Of a stretch of DNA of 64,000 bases, positions 51,054-60,182 are shown in pieces. The translations under genes and the position numbers were made by a program. The stretch spans positions 62,001 through 126,000 of the forward strand of contig DEUB01000029.1 in NCBI GenBank assembly GCA_002362385.1, in the 5' to 3' direction. Positions within the stretch are counted from its first letter, which is position 1. The number at the start of each line of letters is the position of its first letter. The DNA is from Lachnospiraceae bacterium UBA3273 (GTDB lineage: Bacteria; Bacillota; Clostridia; Lachnospirales; Lachnospiraceae). The notes under the pieces are model-generated. The model saw only the letters and a list, made by a program, of their open reading frames with translations, had not been told where the DNA came from and ran no database searches.

Positions 51054-52343
51054 TTATTTATAATAATCAAACTTTAATCCATACATACGGACCGTATCGC
51101 CTTCCTTGATGCCCAACGCCTCTAACTGGTCCAGGATTTCGTTTTCCTTCAGGAATTTCTGGAAAAAAACAAATCCCTTTTCGCTGTCCAGATTGGTATA
51201 CCCCAGCATTTTTTCGATACGGGGGCCTTCTACCACATACTCGTCTTCTGCTTCGTCATAAGTAACGCTTAAAGGTTCGTTGGAATATTGAAGGACTTCA
51301 TCCGGAACAATTTCCGCTTCAAATATAATGGGCGGCTCATTGATTTCCTTCAACATATCTTTAACCGCAAATAAAAGCTCGTTAAGCCCCTCTCCGCTGA
51401 CGGCCGAAATAGGATACACAGGGATCCCTTTGGGCTCAAATTCGTCCTTTAAACGCTTCACAGGGTCGTTTTCACCGTCGTCATAAATGGCATCGGTCTT
51501 ATTTGCCGCAATGATCTGGGGACGTTTGGCAATTTCCTCATTATATGCCTCCAACTCTTTGTTAATGGCATATATATCTTCCACAGGGTCTCTTCCCTCG
51601 GTTCCAGCCACATCAACCATATGGATGATGACTCTGGTCCGTTCAATATGCCGAAGAAATTCATGTCCCAGGCCTACCCCTTCGGAGGCGCCCTCGATCA
51701 ATCCCGGAATGTCCGCAATAACAAAGCCGCCGTCTTCCATATCCACAACGCCCAAATGGGGGTTCAAGGTGGTAAAATGATAATTTGCGATCTTGGGTCT
51801 GGCATTGGTCACACGGCTCAACAGGGTGGATTTGCCAACATTGGGGAATCCTACAAGGCCTACGTCGGCAATACATTTTAATTCCATGAGAATATTCAGT
51901 TCCTTGGAAGGCTGGCCGGGCTGGGCATATTTGGGCGCCTGCATAGTGCTTGTGGCATAATGCTGGTTGCCGTTGCCGCCTCTTCCGCCTGTTAGGAGCA
52001 CCATCCTGCGGTTGTCGCCGGACATGTCCGCAATGATCCGTCCGCTCTCCTCTTCCTTTAAAACCGTGCCTTCGGGGACCTTGATCACGATGTCCTCGCC
52101 GTTTTTGCCCCGGCAGTTTCTTTTTCCGCCCGGCTCTCCGTCTTTCGCACAATATTTCCTGATATGCCTGAAATCCGTTAAGGTATTCAGGCCTTCGTCT
52201 ATTTCAAAAATAACGCTGCCGCCGTTACCGCCGTCTCCGCCGTCAGGGCCGCCGTTTGGCACATATTTTTCCCGGCGGAAGGAAACATGGCCGTCTCCGC
52301 CTTTTCCGCTCCGCACATAAATTTTTGCCCGATCTGCAAACAT
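51054..52343 (-). CDS. obgE: GTPase ObgE/CgtA
   Basis: Late 50S-assembly and stress GTPase. Glycine-rich Obg fold (GGDGGNGGSV, GGRGGNGNQHYAT), G domain with GFPNVGKSTLLSRV (G1), DIPGLIEGA (G3), AANKTDA (G4), and a C-terminal OCT domain (about 350-429). 429 aa, typical for Firmicutes. Confidence 0.97.
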   Translation of the reverse strand: MFADRAKIYVRSGKGGDGHVSFRREKYVPNGGPDGGDGGNGGSVIFEIDEGLNTLTDFRHIRKYCAKDGEPGGKRNCRGKNGEDIVIKVPEGTVLKEEESGRIIADMSGDNRRMVLLTGGRGGNGNQHYATSTMQAPKYAQPGQPSKELNILMELKCIADVGLVGFPNVGKSTLLSRVTNARPKIANYHFTTLNPHLGVVDMEDGGFVIADIPGLIEGASEGVGLGHEFLRHIERTRVIIHMVDVAGTEGRDPVEDIYAINKELEAYNEEIAKRPQIIAANKTDAIYDDGENDPVKRLKDEFEPKGIPVYPISAVSGEGLNELLFAVKDMLKEINEPPIIFEAEIVPDEVLQYSNEPLSVTYDEAEDEYVVEGPRIEKMLGYTNLDSEKGFVFFQKFLKENEILDQLEALGIKEGDTVRMYGLKFDYYK

Positions 52344-52442
52344 ATTCTCACCTCATGGGTAGTTTGTGTCATTTTTTAATTTCTTATGTTTTCTGTTCTT
52401 CGCAACTTTTTGATTTTCATAACTTTTTCTGCTGCTGTTATG

Positions 52443-52476
52443 AAAAAAGAAGGACTGTCACATAATGAGACAGTCC
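52443..52476 (-). terminator. Terminator after rpmA
   Basis: On the - strand GGACTGTC (52476-52469) pairs with GACAGTCC (52459-52452), followed by TTCTTTTTT. It separates rplU-prp-rpmA from obgE; some read-through is likely. Confidence 0.85.
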
Positions 52477-52494
52477 CTGCAATTAAGTCCTTGA

Positions 52495-52779
52495 TTAGTC
52501 CTCTACCGGATAAACGGAAGCCTGCTTTTTATCTCTTCCTTTTCTTTCGAATCTTAAAACGCCGTCAACTAAAGCGAATAATGTATCATCGCCGCCTTTG
52601 CCGACATTGATGCCCGGATGGATCTTGGTTCCGCGCTGTCTGTATAAGATATTTCCGGCTTTTACAAACTGTCCGTCAGCTCTCTTCGCACCTAATCTCT
52701 TGGATTCGGAATCCCTACCGTTCTTTGTAGAGCCCACACCTTTTTTATGAGCGAAAAATTGAAGGTTCATTTTTAACAT
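52495..52779 (-). CDS. rpmA: 50S ribosomal protein L27 with cleavable N-terminus
   Basis: 94 aa. The N-terminus MLKMNLQFFAHKKG has the Firmicute extension cut by Prp after FFA; the mature protein begins HKKG and carries the usual GSTKNGRDSESKRLG. Its protease is the next gene upstream. Confidence 0.97.
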   Translation of the reverse strand: MLKMNLQFFAHKKGVGSTKNGRDSESKRLGAKRADGQFVKAGNILYRQRGTKIHPGINVGKGGDDTLFALVDGVLRFERKGRDKKQASVYPVED

Positions 52780-52784
52780 GGGTG

Positions 52785-53114
52785 TTACACCTCCTTGATC
52801 TTCATCGATACAAATTCATCATATTCCGCTGCGATTCCTTCAAACCCCAGTCTGGCCGCTTCCAAAAGAAGCTCCGCATCATGTTCCGGCAGACCTTCTA
52901 TGACAAATCTCATAAGACCTTTCTTTTCATCATAGGTCTGCTCAAATCTGTCCTCACAAAAACGCTCAACGGCATTTTGCGTATTGACTGCCAGAACCGA
53001 GATCCCGGCACATACAATATCCTGACCGGAATCGGCCCAGCCTGCATGTCCTTTGATCTCAAATCCTTTCATGGTTTTTGATTCTTTATCGCATAAAACT
53101 GTTATGGCTGTCAT
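52785..53114 (-). CDS. prp: Ribosomal-processing cysteine protease Prp
   Basis: 109 aa cysteine protease that removes the L27 extension. Catalytic His in IKGHAGWADSG (about 23) and Cys in QDIVCAGISVLA (about 35). Located between rplU and rpmA as in most Firmicutes. Confidence 0.95.
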   Translation of the reverse strand: MTAITVLCDKESKTMKGFEIKGHAGWADSGQDIVCAGISVLAVNTQNAVERFCEDRFEQTYDEKKGLMRFVIEGLPEHDAELLLEAARLGFEGIAAEYDEFVSMKIKEV

Positions 53115-53130
53115 CTATGCCACCTGATCA

Positions 53131-53436
53131 TTAAGCATTGATCTTCTCAATTTTAACCTGAGTGTATGCTTGTCTGTGACCGTTTTTCTTGTGATAACCG
53201 GTTTTTCTCTTGTATTTATATACAATAACCTTTTTTGCTTTTCCCTGATTCATAACAGTTGCTGTTACTGTAGAAGAAGCAACGTCGGAACCAACCTTTA
53301 AGCCGTTATCATTTACTGCAAGAACCTGGTCAAATGTTACAGTGCTTCCGTCTTCAGCGTCTAATTTTTCAATTCTGATAATATCGCCTTCAGAAACCTT
53401 GTACTGCTTTCCACCTGTTGCAATAATTGCGTACAT
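53131..53436 (-). CDS. rplU: 50S ribosomal protein L21
   Basis: 101 aa: MYAIIATGGKQYKVSEGDII, VTFDQVL and the basic YKRKTGYHKKNGHRQ 23S-binding segment. First gene of rplU-prp-rpmA. Confidence 0.97.
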   Translation of the reverse strand: MYAIIATGGKQYKVSEGDIIRIEKLDAEDGSTVTFDQVLAVNDNGLKVGSDVASSTVTATVMNQGKAKKVIVYKYKRKTGYHKKNGHRQAYTQVKIEKINA

Positions 53437-53533
53437 AAGGCACCTCCTATTAATTACTCGCTAACTGCGGTGATGTCTCTTCCGCCATTTTGTACCGGAT
53501 TTGGACATACTTTTACCTCGTTATGCGGCATAC
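53437..53533 (-). ncRNA. Candidate L21 leader RNA
   Basis: About 100-nt structured-looking leader between the rplU promoter and the L21 gene, including CGGTATGCCG (self-complementary) and further short inverted segments. Firmicute rplU operons commonly carry an autoregulatory L21 leader; I did not verify the consensus. Confidence 0.45.
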
Positions 53534-53539
53534 CGTAGT

Positions 53540-53569
53540 ATAATAGCATGGATCCTTACCAATTGTCAA
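53540..53569 (-). promoter_or_regulatory. rplU operon promoter
   Basis: On the - strand TTGACA (53569-53564), 18-nt spacer, TATTAT (53545-53540). It lies within the 3' end of the NUDIX gene. Confidence 0.8.
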
Positions 53570-54128
53570 GCTCTGAAAAGGCATTTTTTGTAAAGAAATA
53601 GGCAATGATCTGGCATCTGGAGGAAAACTCCGCGCTTTCCAAAAGCCGCATGCATTCTTCCTTTGTATAAAACGCCGCCTGGATCTGTTCATTCTCGGAT
53701 GTATGGTCGGAAAATTCCCCCTCAGCCTCAATAACGGCTATCCGCGTCTTGACATCGGAAAATGCCACCGCTGCAAAGGAAGGCGGTAAAATATCGATGA
53801 TACGCTTTACCTTAAGCCCTGTCTCCTCGTACAATTCCCTCTCGATACATTCTTCTACGGATTCCCCAGGCTCTAACATGCCCGCACAGAGATTGTAGAT
53901 CTCACGGTTGATCCCCATGCGGAATTCTTTTAACAATAAAAGCCTGTCCTCGCAAATTACAACGAGGGAAAGCCCGCTTATGGATGTGCCCAGATCTTCC
54001 GGCCCGGCTATTTCGCTGCGGCTGACGATCTCATATTTTTTCTCCCGTCCTTTTTTATTCAGATAAGTAAGCTCATAGCTTTTCAGATATTTGCCGTCTT
54101 TTACTTTTTCAATGCCTAACAGTTTCAT
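53556..54128 (-). CDS. NUDIX hydrolase, ADP-ribose pyrophosphatase-like
   Basis: 190 aa. NUDIX box GMLEPGESVEECIEREL then YEETGL (GX5EX7REUXEEXGU fits, about 98-120). Hydrolyses nucleoside-diphosphate-X compounds such as ADP-ribose. Overlaps the RNase gene by 20 nt. Confidence 0.88.
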   Translation of the reverse strand: MKLLGIEKVKDGKYLKSYELTYLNKKGREKKYEIVSRSEIAGPEDLGTSISGLSLVVICEDRLLLLKEFRMGINREIYNLCAGMLEPGESVEECIERELYEETGLKVKRIIDILPPSFAAVAFSDVKTRIAVIEAEGEFSDHTSENEQIQAAFYTKEECMRLLESAEFSSRCQIIAYFFTKNAFSELDNW

Positions 54129-55284
54129 AAAGTCCCACCTCGCATAACTGATCTTTCAAAGGACTTTCCTTCTTCTGCCTTGTGATCTCCACAAGTCCCA
54201 AAGGAGTTATGTCCACAACATCGGTTTTTACATGGTCTATGGCGATACCGCTTCGAAGGAGTTTTAACAGCTTTGCGTCTTCTTTTTCGGAATCCGTACT
54301 GATAAAATCCACGATAACGATTCCCGTAATATTGCGGGAGGTTAAAATATATGGAATGGCCTCCGCCGCTTCTTTATTGGTAAGGGCGCAGAGCTTTCGC
54401 TTGTCCATTTTTCTTATATTTTTCCCGGAGTTCACATCGATGACCGTAAGCGCCTCCGTAGGCTCGATGACAAGATAGCCCCCCGACTTAAGCCAGACAG
54501 TCCGGCTTACAGCCTCATGGAGCTTGCCTTTAAGGCCGTAGAGCGCCTGCAGGGGAAAGGAGGCATCCTCATAAAGCTGCAAGGCCCCTGAAAGCTTATC
54601 CGGAATTGATTGACTTATCTGGTCAAACTCTTTTTGGGAGTCCGTGACAATTTTAAAAACATTTTTAAAATCTATTTTGGAAAGCTGGGCCTTTACAAAG
54701 GAAGTTCCTTCATGGAGCCTGGAATAAACGGTCCTGCTCTCTGCCGTATCCTTCAGCTTTGCCAATTCTTTTGAAAGTGTGGTAATCTCATCGGTAAGCA
54801 GATGATAATCTTCGCTTTCCAAAGAGATTACGTTGGTCCTGACAATACAGGTCATCTGTTCCGTTACATAAGGGGTGCATATTTCTAAAAGCCGTTCCCG
54901 CAAATAGGATGGAAGCTTTTTGGAAAATGTAATTCCTCCCGGCTTATCCGTCACAACGCAGTAGATCCCTGTCAGAGAAAGCTCTAAGGAAAGCACGGCG
55001 TCCTTGGTCTTTACCGCTTCCTTTACAACCTGGACAGGCAGAAGACTGTTGCGCTTAAGCTGGGCTAACTGCTGTTTTGTCAATGGCAGAAAGCCCTGGA
55101 CTCCCTTTTTGTATTCCACAAATGCCGCTTTTAAATTAGGTAGAATGTTGGTAACCTTCCCCACATAGATGCGGCTCATATCCCTGCTCCCCGAAGTATC
55201 GAAGGCCGCCAGGTAAAGCCTTCCTTCATCAATGGAAAAAAAGCTTCTCTTTTCCTCTATATCCGTGAAAATAACCGTCTGCAT
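54109..55284 (-). CDS. Ribonuclease E/G family protein (short)
   Basis: Single-strand endoribonuclease. S1 domain (RIYVGKVTNILPNLKAAFVE, about 38-57), 5' sensor, and DNase-I-like catalytic segment with VIDVNSGKN (about 283) and IVIVDFIS (about 324) acidic residues. 391 aa; it stops right after GLVEITRQKKESPL, where RNase G normally continues into the CPxC Zn-link, which is absent. Confidence 0.9.
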   Translation of the reverse strand: MQTVIFTDIEEKRSFFSIDEGRLYLAAFDTSGSRDMSRIYVGKVTNILPNLKAAFVEYKKGVQGFLPLTKQQLAQLKRNSLLPVQVVKEAVKTKDAVLSLELSLTGIYCVVTDKPGGITFSKKLPSYLRERLLEICTPYVTEQMTCIVRTNVISLESEDYHLLTDEITTLSKELAKLKDTAESRTVYSRLHEGTSFVKAQLSKIDFKNVFKIVTDSQKEFDQISQSIPDKLSGALQLYEDASFPLQALYGLKGKLHEAVSRTVWLKSGGYLVIEPTEALTVIDVNSGKNIRKMDKRKLCALTNKEAAEAIPYILTSRNITGIVIVDFISTDSEKEDAKLLKLLRSGIAIDHVKTDVVDITPLGLVEITRQKKESPLKDQLCEVGLYETVRH

Positions 55285-55982
55285 CAGATATCCCTTCCTA
55301 CCTCGTCCAAAGATATGAACCGTCCCTCGGCGTTTTTCGTATAGGTCTCTTCCCTTGTCACTACAAAATCAAATTCCGCCGGCTTCTTTCCAAGATACGC
55401 ATAATAAGCATCCATGATCATTCCCGGCTTGATATTTCCGCTGCTGCTGGCATTGACCAAAAGGCGGATGCCGTCTTCTGTTACCGTATAATCATAAATA
55501 CCTTCTTTCAGATCAAGAAGTTTCCTGCTCTTCTTCGTTTCTTTTTCATAAGGAATGGCCGGCTGGGTAAAAAAATCATCAAAGCCCTCTCCGAATCTGA
55601 AATCCGGTTCATGTCCTTCTCTGATCTTTATGAAATATCCTGCCGCTGCTACGCTGGCCATGGCATTCTCCGCATTTTCCGGCAAAGCCTTAACGGAAAG
55701 GATCTCAACGCCTTCAGCCATGGTCCGGTTTAATGCCTCTTTCATGTAAGCGGTGGATAATTCTTCCGTTACCTCAATATCCAGATATTCGCCGCCGCTG
55801 TATAAGCCCACGCCCAAAGGCGCTGCAAAGGACATGATCTGATGCGGTGAAAATCCAGTAGAATAAGCGATGGGGATCTCTGCCCTGCGGATCGCTTTCT
55901 GGAAATAACGCATCATATCAAGATGCCCGATAAAGATCATAGAACCGTATTTGGAAAATTTAATTCTGTATTTCATAAACAT
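55284..55982 (-). CDS. TIGR03936 / DUF2344 family protein
   Basis: 232 aa: KYRIKFSKYGSMIFIGHLDMMRYFQKAIRRA at the start (split), FSPHQIMSFAAPLG. A conserved partner of the B12-binding radical-SAM gene just upstream; function unknown, possibly RNA modification. Shares base 55284 with the RNase start. Confidence 0.9.
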   Translation of the reverse strand: MFMKYRIKFSKYGSMIFIGHLDMMRYFQKAIRRAEIPIAYSTGFSPHQIMSFAAPLGVGLYSGGEYLDIEVTEELSTAYMKEALNRTMAEGVEILSVKALPENAENAMASVAAAGYFIKIREGHEPDFRFGEGFDDFFTQPAIPYEKETKKSRKLLDLKEGIYDYTVTEDGIRLLVNASSSGNIKPGMIMDAYYAYLGKKPAEFDFVVTREETYTKNAEGRFISLDEVGRDI

Positions 55983-56018
55983 CCTTTCATATTCTGCTCA
56001 TAACGCTGCGCCGATTAT

Positions 56019-57896
56019 TTACGGAGCATCCTTCCTTTCTTCAAAACAAATACCCGTTCCGAATCTGGCGGCGCCGCAGCCCTGACAAGCCATTTTGCAG
56101 TTTGGCGTCACTTCCTCGCCAAGTGCACGCTCCCACTCCCTTTTCAAAAATTCCTTCGTTACGCCGCAGTCAATGAAATCCCATGGGAATTTCTCGTCCA
56201 GGCTTCTTTCCCTTGTAGTATAAAAATCCACTGACAGGCCGCAGGCATCAAAGCATTCCATCCAGATATCATGCTTGTAATATTCTCCCCATGCGTCATA
56301 GATACAGCCCTTTTTATATGCCATATAAATTACATCGGCCACTTTTCTGTCCCCTCTTGCCAGAATGCCTTCCAGCACGGAAACATCCGCCTCGTGCCAG
56401 TTATATTTGATACTCTTTTTATTTAACTGCTCCAAAACCGCTGTTTTTACCGTATGGGCCTTGTCCAGAAACTGCTCCTTCGTACACATGGGCGCCCATT
56501 GGAAAGGCGTGAAAGGCTTGGGAATAAAGAAGGAGGTGCTTGCGGTTATCTGCACCTTTCCGTTGCGTTTTTCCTTCGGCACGGTCTCATAATATAATTT
56601 GGCAATCTCATTGGAAAGGAGGGCGATTCCCTTTACATCCTCCTCGGTTTCCGTAGGAAGCCCCAGCATGAAATAAAGTTTAACCTTATTCCAGCCGCCT
56701 TCAAAGGCAAGCTTTGCACCGTTTAAAATAACCTCTTCGGTCAGACCTTTATTGATCACGTTGCGCATTCTCTGGGTTCCTGCCTCCGGCGCAAAGGTCA
56801 GGCTGCTTTTTTTTACATCCTGCACCTTGCTCATGACATCCAGGGAAAAAGCGTCGATCCTTAAGGAAGGCAGGGAAATGTTCACATGCCGTTTCCTGCA
56901 TTCTTCTATGAGATAGTCTATGAATTCCGGGAGCTTCGAAAAATCGCTGGAGCTTAAGGAACTTAAGGAAATTTCCTCATGTCCGGTGGCCTTCAGCATT
57001 ACAACGGCACGTTCCTTCAAAAATTCCAGGGAACGTTCCCTCACGGGCCGGTATAACTGTCCTGCCTGGCAAAAACGGCAGCCTCTGATACAGCCTCTCT
57101 GGATCTCCAAAACCACCCTGTCCTGGGTTACCCTGATAAATGGTACTACAGGCTTCTCCGGATAAAATGTATCGCTTAAATCCCTTACCATTTCCTTCAT
57201 GATCTTTCCCGGCAGTTCCGGTCTTACGGGATAAAAATCCGCAATGGTGCCGTCCTCATGATAGGTTGTCTCATAAAATGCAGGCGCATAAATACCGGGC
57301 AGCTTTCCTGCCTCGATCAGAAACTCTTCCCGGCTTTTTCCGGCTTTTTTCGCCTCTTTATACAAATCAAAAAGCTGCCTGTACATGGTTTCCCCTTCTC
57401 CGATATAGAACAGGTCAAAGAAAGGTGCGATGGGCTCCGGATTATAAACACAGGGACCGCCGCCGATGACAATGGCATCTTCCCATGTGCGCTCTTTTGC
57501 AAAAATTGGAATTCCCGATAGATCCAGCACCTGCAGGATATTGGTATAACACATTTCATACTGAAGGGTAATCCCCAGAAAATCAAATTCCTTTACCGGA
57601 TCCTGGGACTCTAAGGCAAATAAGGGGATCTGCTCTTTACGCATGATCTCGTCCAAGTCCATCCAGGGAGAATAGACACGCTCACACCACGTGTCTTCAA
57701 ATTTGTTTAACATGTCGTAAAGAATCTGAATGCCCAGATGTGACATACCGATCTCGTAAACGTCAGGAAAGCACATGGCAAAACGGATATCCACGCGCTC
57801 TCTGTCTTTCATAATAGAATTGATTTCCCCGCCGATATAACGTGCGGGCTTATCGATCTTTAATAATATTTCATCAGTTAAGGCTAGTTTTCTCAT
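56019..57896 (-). CDS. B12-binding-type radical SAM protein (TIGR03960 family)
   Basis: 625 aa. N-terminal cobalamin-binding-like domain (RFAMCFPDVYEIGMSHLG, GGPCVYNPEP) and a radical-SAM barrel with CIRGCRFCQAG (CxxxCxxC, about 268-275). The C-terminal Cys motif KMACQGCGAARFGTG may bind metal. Reaction unknown; gene order with DUF2344 and RNase G is widely conserved. Confidence 0.92.
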   Translation of the reverse strand: MRKLALTDEILLKIDKPARYIGGEINSIMKDRERVDIRFAMCFPDVYEIGMSHLGIQILYDMLNKFEDTWCERVYSPWMDLDEIMRKEQIPLFALESQDPVKEFDFLGITLQYEMCYTNILQVLDLSGIPIFAKERTWEDAIVIGGGPCVYNPEPIAPFFDLFYIGEGETMYRQLFDLYKEAKKAGKSREEFLIEAGKLPGIYAPAFYETTYHEDGTIADFYPVRPELPGKIMKEMVRDLSDTFYPEKPVVPFIRVTQDRVVLEIQRGCIRGCRFCQAGQLYRPVRERSLEFLKERAVVMLKATGHEEISLSSLSSSDFSKLPEFIDYLIEECRKRHVNISLPSLRIDAFSLDVMSKVQDVKKSSLTFAPEAGTQRMRNVINKGLTEEVILNGAKLAFEGGWNKVKLYFMLGLPTETEEDVKGIALLSNEIAKLYYETVPKEKRNGKVQITASTSFFIPKPFTPFQWAPMCTKEQFLDKAHTVKTAVLEQLNKKSIKYNWHEADVSVLEGILARGDRKVADVIYMAYKKGCIYDAWGEYYKHDIWMECFDACGLSVDFYTTRERSLDEKFPWDFIDCGVTKEFLKREWERALGEEVTPNCKMACQGCGAARFGTGICFEERKDAP

Positions 57897-58248
57897 AATC
57901 TAAAGTATAAGTGAAATCCTTCATAAAATCAATGACCTTATCAGAATAATCGATCCTGACAGCGGCCTGCAGCTCTTTGGTAAAGGTTCCGTCTTCCGGC
58001 TCCATTTTGAAATGATACATACAAAGAAATCCGAATAAAAGAAGACACAACACAAGGCGCAGCCTTCCGTAAAAGCCTCGATAGGCCTCGGGTCCTTCCC
58101 CTCCATCTCCCACAGAACCTTCTCCATAGCCCTCATCGGGAGACATAATGCCCGCCATAGTATTTACATGAGTGGAATTGTTTTGCTGATATTCCCGAAG
58201 GCGCATGATCTGTTCCAGCTTATCGTCCCGGTCCGTTGTTTTTCGCAT
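57874..58248 (-). CDS. Hypothetical membrane protein, 124 aa
   Basis: Acidic/Gly-rich N-terminal half (EGYGEGSVGDGGEGPEAY), one transmembrane helix (LRLVLCLLLFGFLCMYHF) and an extracytoplasmic tail. Start uncertain (ATG 58248 or GTG 58260). Overlaps the radical-SAM start by 23 nt. No family recognised. Confidence 0.65.
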   Translation of the reverse strand: MRKTTDRDDKLEQIMRLREYQQNNSTHVNTMAGIMSPDEGYGEGSVGDGGEGPEAYRGFYGRLRLVLCLLLFGFLCMYHFKMEPEDGTFTKELQAAVRIDYSDKVIDFMKDFTYTLDYEKTSLN

Positions 58249-58346
58249 ATGACACAACACCCGCTCTTTTTTGTAAACAGTTTATGCGGGTTGTACCATG
58301 GATATGATAGGATTTGCAAAGAATGCGGCAGAATTTACCGGAAATA

Positions 58347-58799
58347 TCATACTTTCTTTCTTCGATACACAATATAAGCAATCAGTTTGATTACAAAGCC
58401 AAGAATCAAAGAAATGATCCCGTATGTAAAAGGAAATATCAGGTATTCTATTCCGTTTAAGCTAATCCATCCACGGTTAGCCTGAGGGATAGGCCATATA
58501 TTCATAGTCAGACACATGAACCAGACTATCCCGCCCAAAACAGTGGCGGTCAAAACAAATGAGACCGTCAGTAAAAGATTGTATCTTGCTTTAAAACGGA
58601 CTATTGAAAATAATCTTTTCTCAACGATGATATACAACACTGTTAAAACACAGGGAATTGTAAAAAATCCGTAATCTAACACCCCGTCCTCGTTCAATAG
58701 AAGCTCCGCTGCTGCATCCATTATAAGAAAAATAAGCCATGCGGCAATATTCAGTAAAAACATGGCTGTCACGCATCTTTCCTTTTCTTTCTTATCCAT
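58347..58799 (-). CDS. Hypothetical membrane protein, 150 aa
   Basis: Four predicted transmembrane helices (FLLNIAAWLIFLIMDAAAEL; FFTIPCVLTVLYIIV; LLLTVSFVLTATVLGGIVWF; FTYGIISLILGFVIKLIAYI). ATG 58799 with GAGGGGAAA upstream. Unknown function; lies between his genes and the 124-aa gene. Confidence 0.7.
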   Translation of the reverse strand: MDKKEKERCVTAMFLLNIAAWLIFLIMDAAAELLLNEDGVLDYGFFTIPCVLTVLYIIVEKRLFSIVRFKARYNLLLTVSFVLTATVLGGIVWFMCLTMNIWPIPQANRGWISLNGIEYLIFPFTYGIISLILGFVIKLIAYIVYRRKKV

Positions 58800-58852
58800 G
58801 ACATTTCCCCTCATCACTCTTATATTCCTTCTTATAACGATACTTTATACTT

Positions 58853-60139
58853 TTATCTTTTGGCAAGATCGCTTGTGATTTCTTCCCATGTAACGCCCTT
58901 TTCTACCATTAAGACCATCATATGATAGAGAAAATCGGAAATCTCGTACTTGATCTCTTCGGGATTGGGATTTTTGGCTGCAATGACGATTTCCGTCGCC
59001 TCTTCTCCCAGCTTCTTCAAAATCTTATCGATGCCCTTGTCAAAGAGATAATTGGTATAGGAGCCTTCTTTGGGATGAAGCTTGCGGTCCTTGATGATAT
59101 TGGTCACGTTTTCAAATACCGTAAGGGGATTCTCGGGCGTATCCTCTTCTTCCATAGGAATCAAATCTCTGTAGAAGCAGCTGTAATTTCCCGTATGGCA
59201 GGCAGCGCCGATCTGCTTTACCTTGGCAAGGAGCGTGTCGTTGTCACAGTCGATGCTTAAGCTTTTCACATACTGGAAATGACCGCTGGTCAGACCCTTT
59301 ACCCATAATTCTTTACGGCTCCTGCTGTAATAGGTCATTTTCCCTGTACGGCAGGTCTTATTGTATGCCTCTTCATTCATATAGGCAACCATCAGCACCT
59401 GTCCCGACCGGTAATCCTGTACCACAACGGGCACCAGTCCGTCAGGCCCCAGTTTTAATTCGCTAAAGGGCATCTGGGGCTTAAAAATATGGATATCGAT
59501 CCCCCTGTCCGCCGCAATTTCCTTTAATGAACCCAGTTCCTTCAGATTGTCATTTACCAAAGGCCCCGTAACGCCGCTTATCTTGCTGTTTTCCAGCATG
59601 GAAAGCATTTTATCAAGGGAGATTTCCGGCAATGTTACGATCATGGGTAACGGGCATAAAGGCATGGCATATTTAATTTCATGCTCATCCAAGCAGATCA
59701 GTTCGCTGGCATACTTTTCCAGTGCATCGGGATTTATCATCATACGCTGCGCTTCTTTAAAGGAAGCACCGATCTTATCCCTGCCGAATTTCTTGGAAAC
59801 CTCTTCTAAAATCTCATAAGAAGCATCCTTGCCTAGATTCAGAATTGCTTTTTTACATCCGGCATAGAGGAGTTTTTTTACATCCTCCATGCGCTTGATA
59901 TTGCCTGAGCCATAGACGGGTACTGCAACGCTTTCCGCAATCTGTTTGATCAAAAGAATGCTTTCTTCATGGGTGGCGTCATTGTAGGACAGATCGAACA
60001 CAATAACGGCGTCGGTTTCTGCATCCCCATAAGACATGGCCAGTGAAACCGGGTCCATGGAAAGGATGGAATGGTCCGAAAATCCTTTAACTGCCTTACC
60101 TTCATATAAATAGATACATGCTGCAAATTTTTTAATCAT
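58853..60139 (-). CDS. hisIE: HisIE with a degenerate HisF-like N-terminal domain
   Basis: 428 aa. Residues 1-215 resemble the HisF/HisA barrel (KKFAACIYLYEGKAVKGF), but Asp of HisF CLDV is Tyr here and the second catalytic Asp region (IGASFKEA) also lacks it. HisI cyclohydrolase follows: MVAYMNEEAY, SRSRKELWVKG, DCDNDTLL, CHTGNYSCF; then HisE pyrophosphohydrolase with GEEATEIVIAAK. Start ATG 60139 after AAAGGTC. Steps 2-3 of His synthesis. Confidence 0.92.
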   Translation of the reverse strand: MIKKFAACIYLYEGKAVKGFSDHSILSMDPVSLAMSYGDAETDAVIVFDLSYNDATHEESILLIKQIAESVAVPVYGSGNIKRMEDVKKLLYAGCKKAILNLGKDASYEILEEVSKKFGRDKIGASFKEAQRMMINPDALEKYASELICLDEHEIKYAMPLCPLPMIVTLPEISLDKMLSMLENSKISGVTGPLVNDNLKELGSLKEIAADRGIDIHIFKPQMPFSELKLGPDGLVPVVVQDYRSGQVLMVAYMNEEAYNKTCRTGKMTYYSRSRKELWVKGLTSGHFQYVKSLSIDCDNDTLLAKVKQIGAACHTGNYSCFYRDLIPMEEEDTPENPLTVFENVTNIIKDRKLHPKEGSYTNYLFDKGIDKILKKLGEEATEIVIAAKNPNPEEIKYEISDFLYHMMVLMVEKGVTWEEITSDLAKR

Positions 60140-60182
60140 GGTATAATCGACCTTTCTATAGTATCTTTGGTATTTCCGTCTG

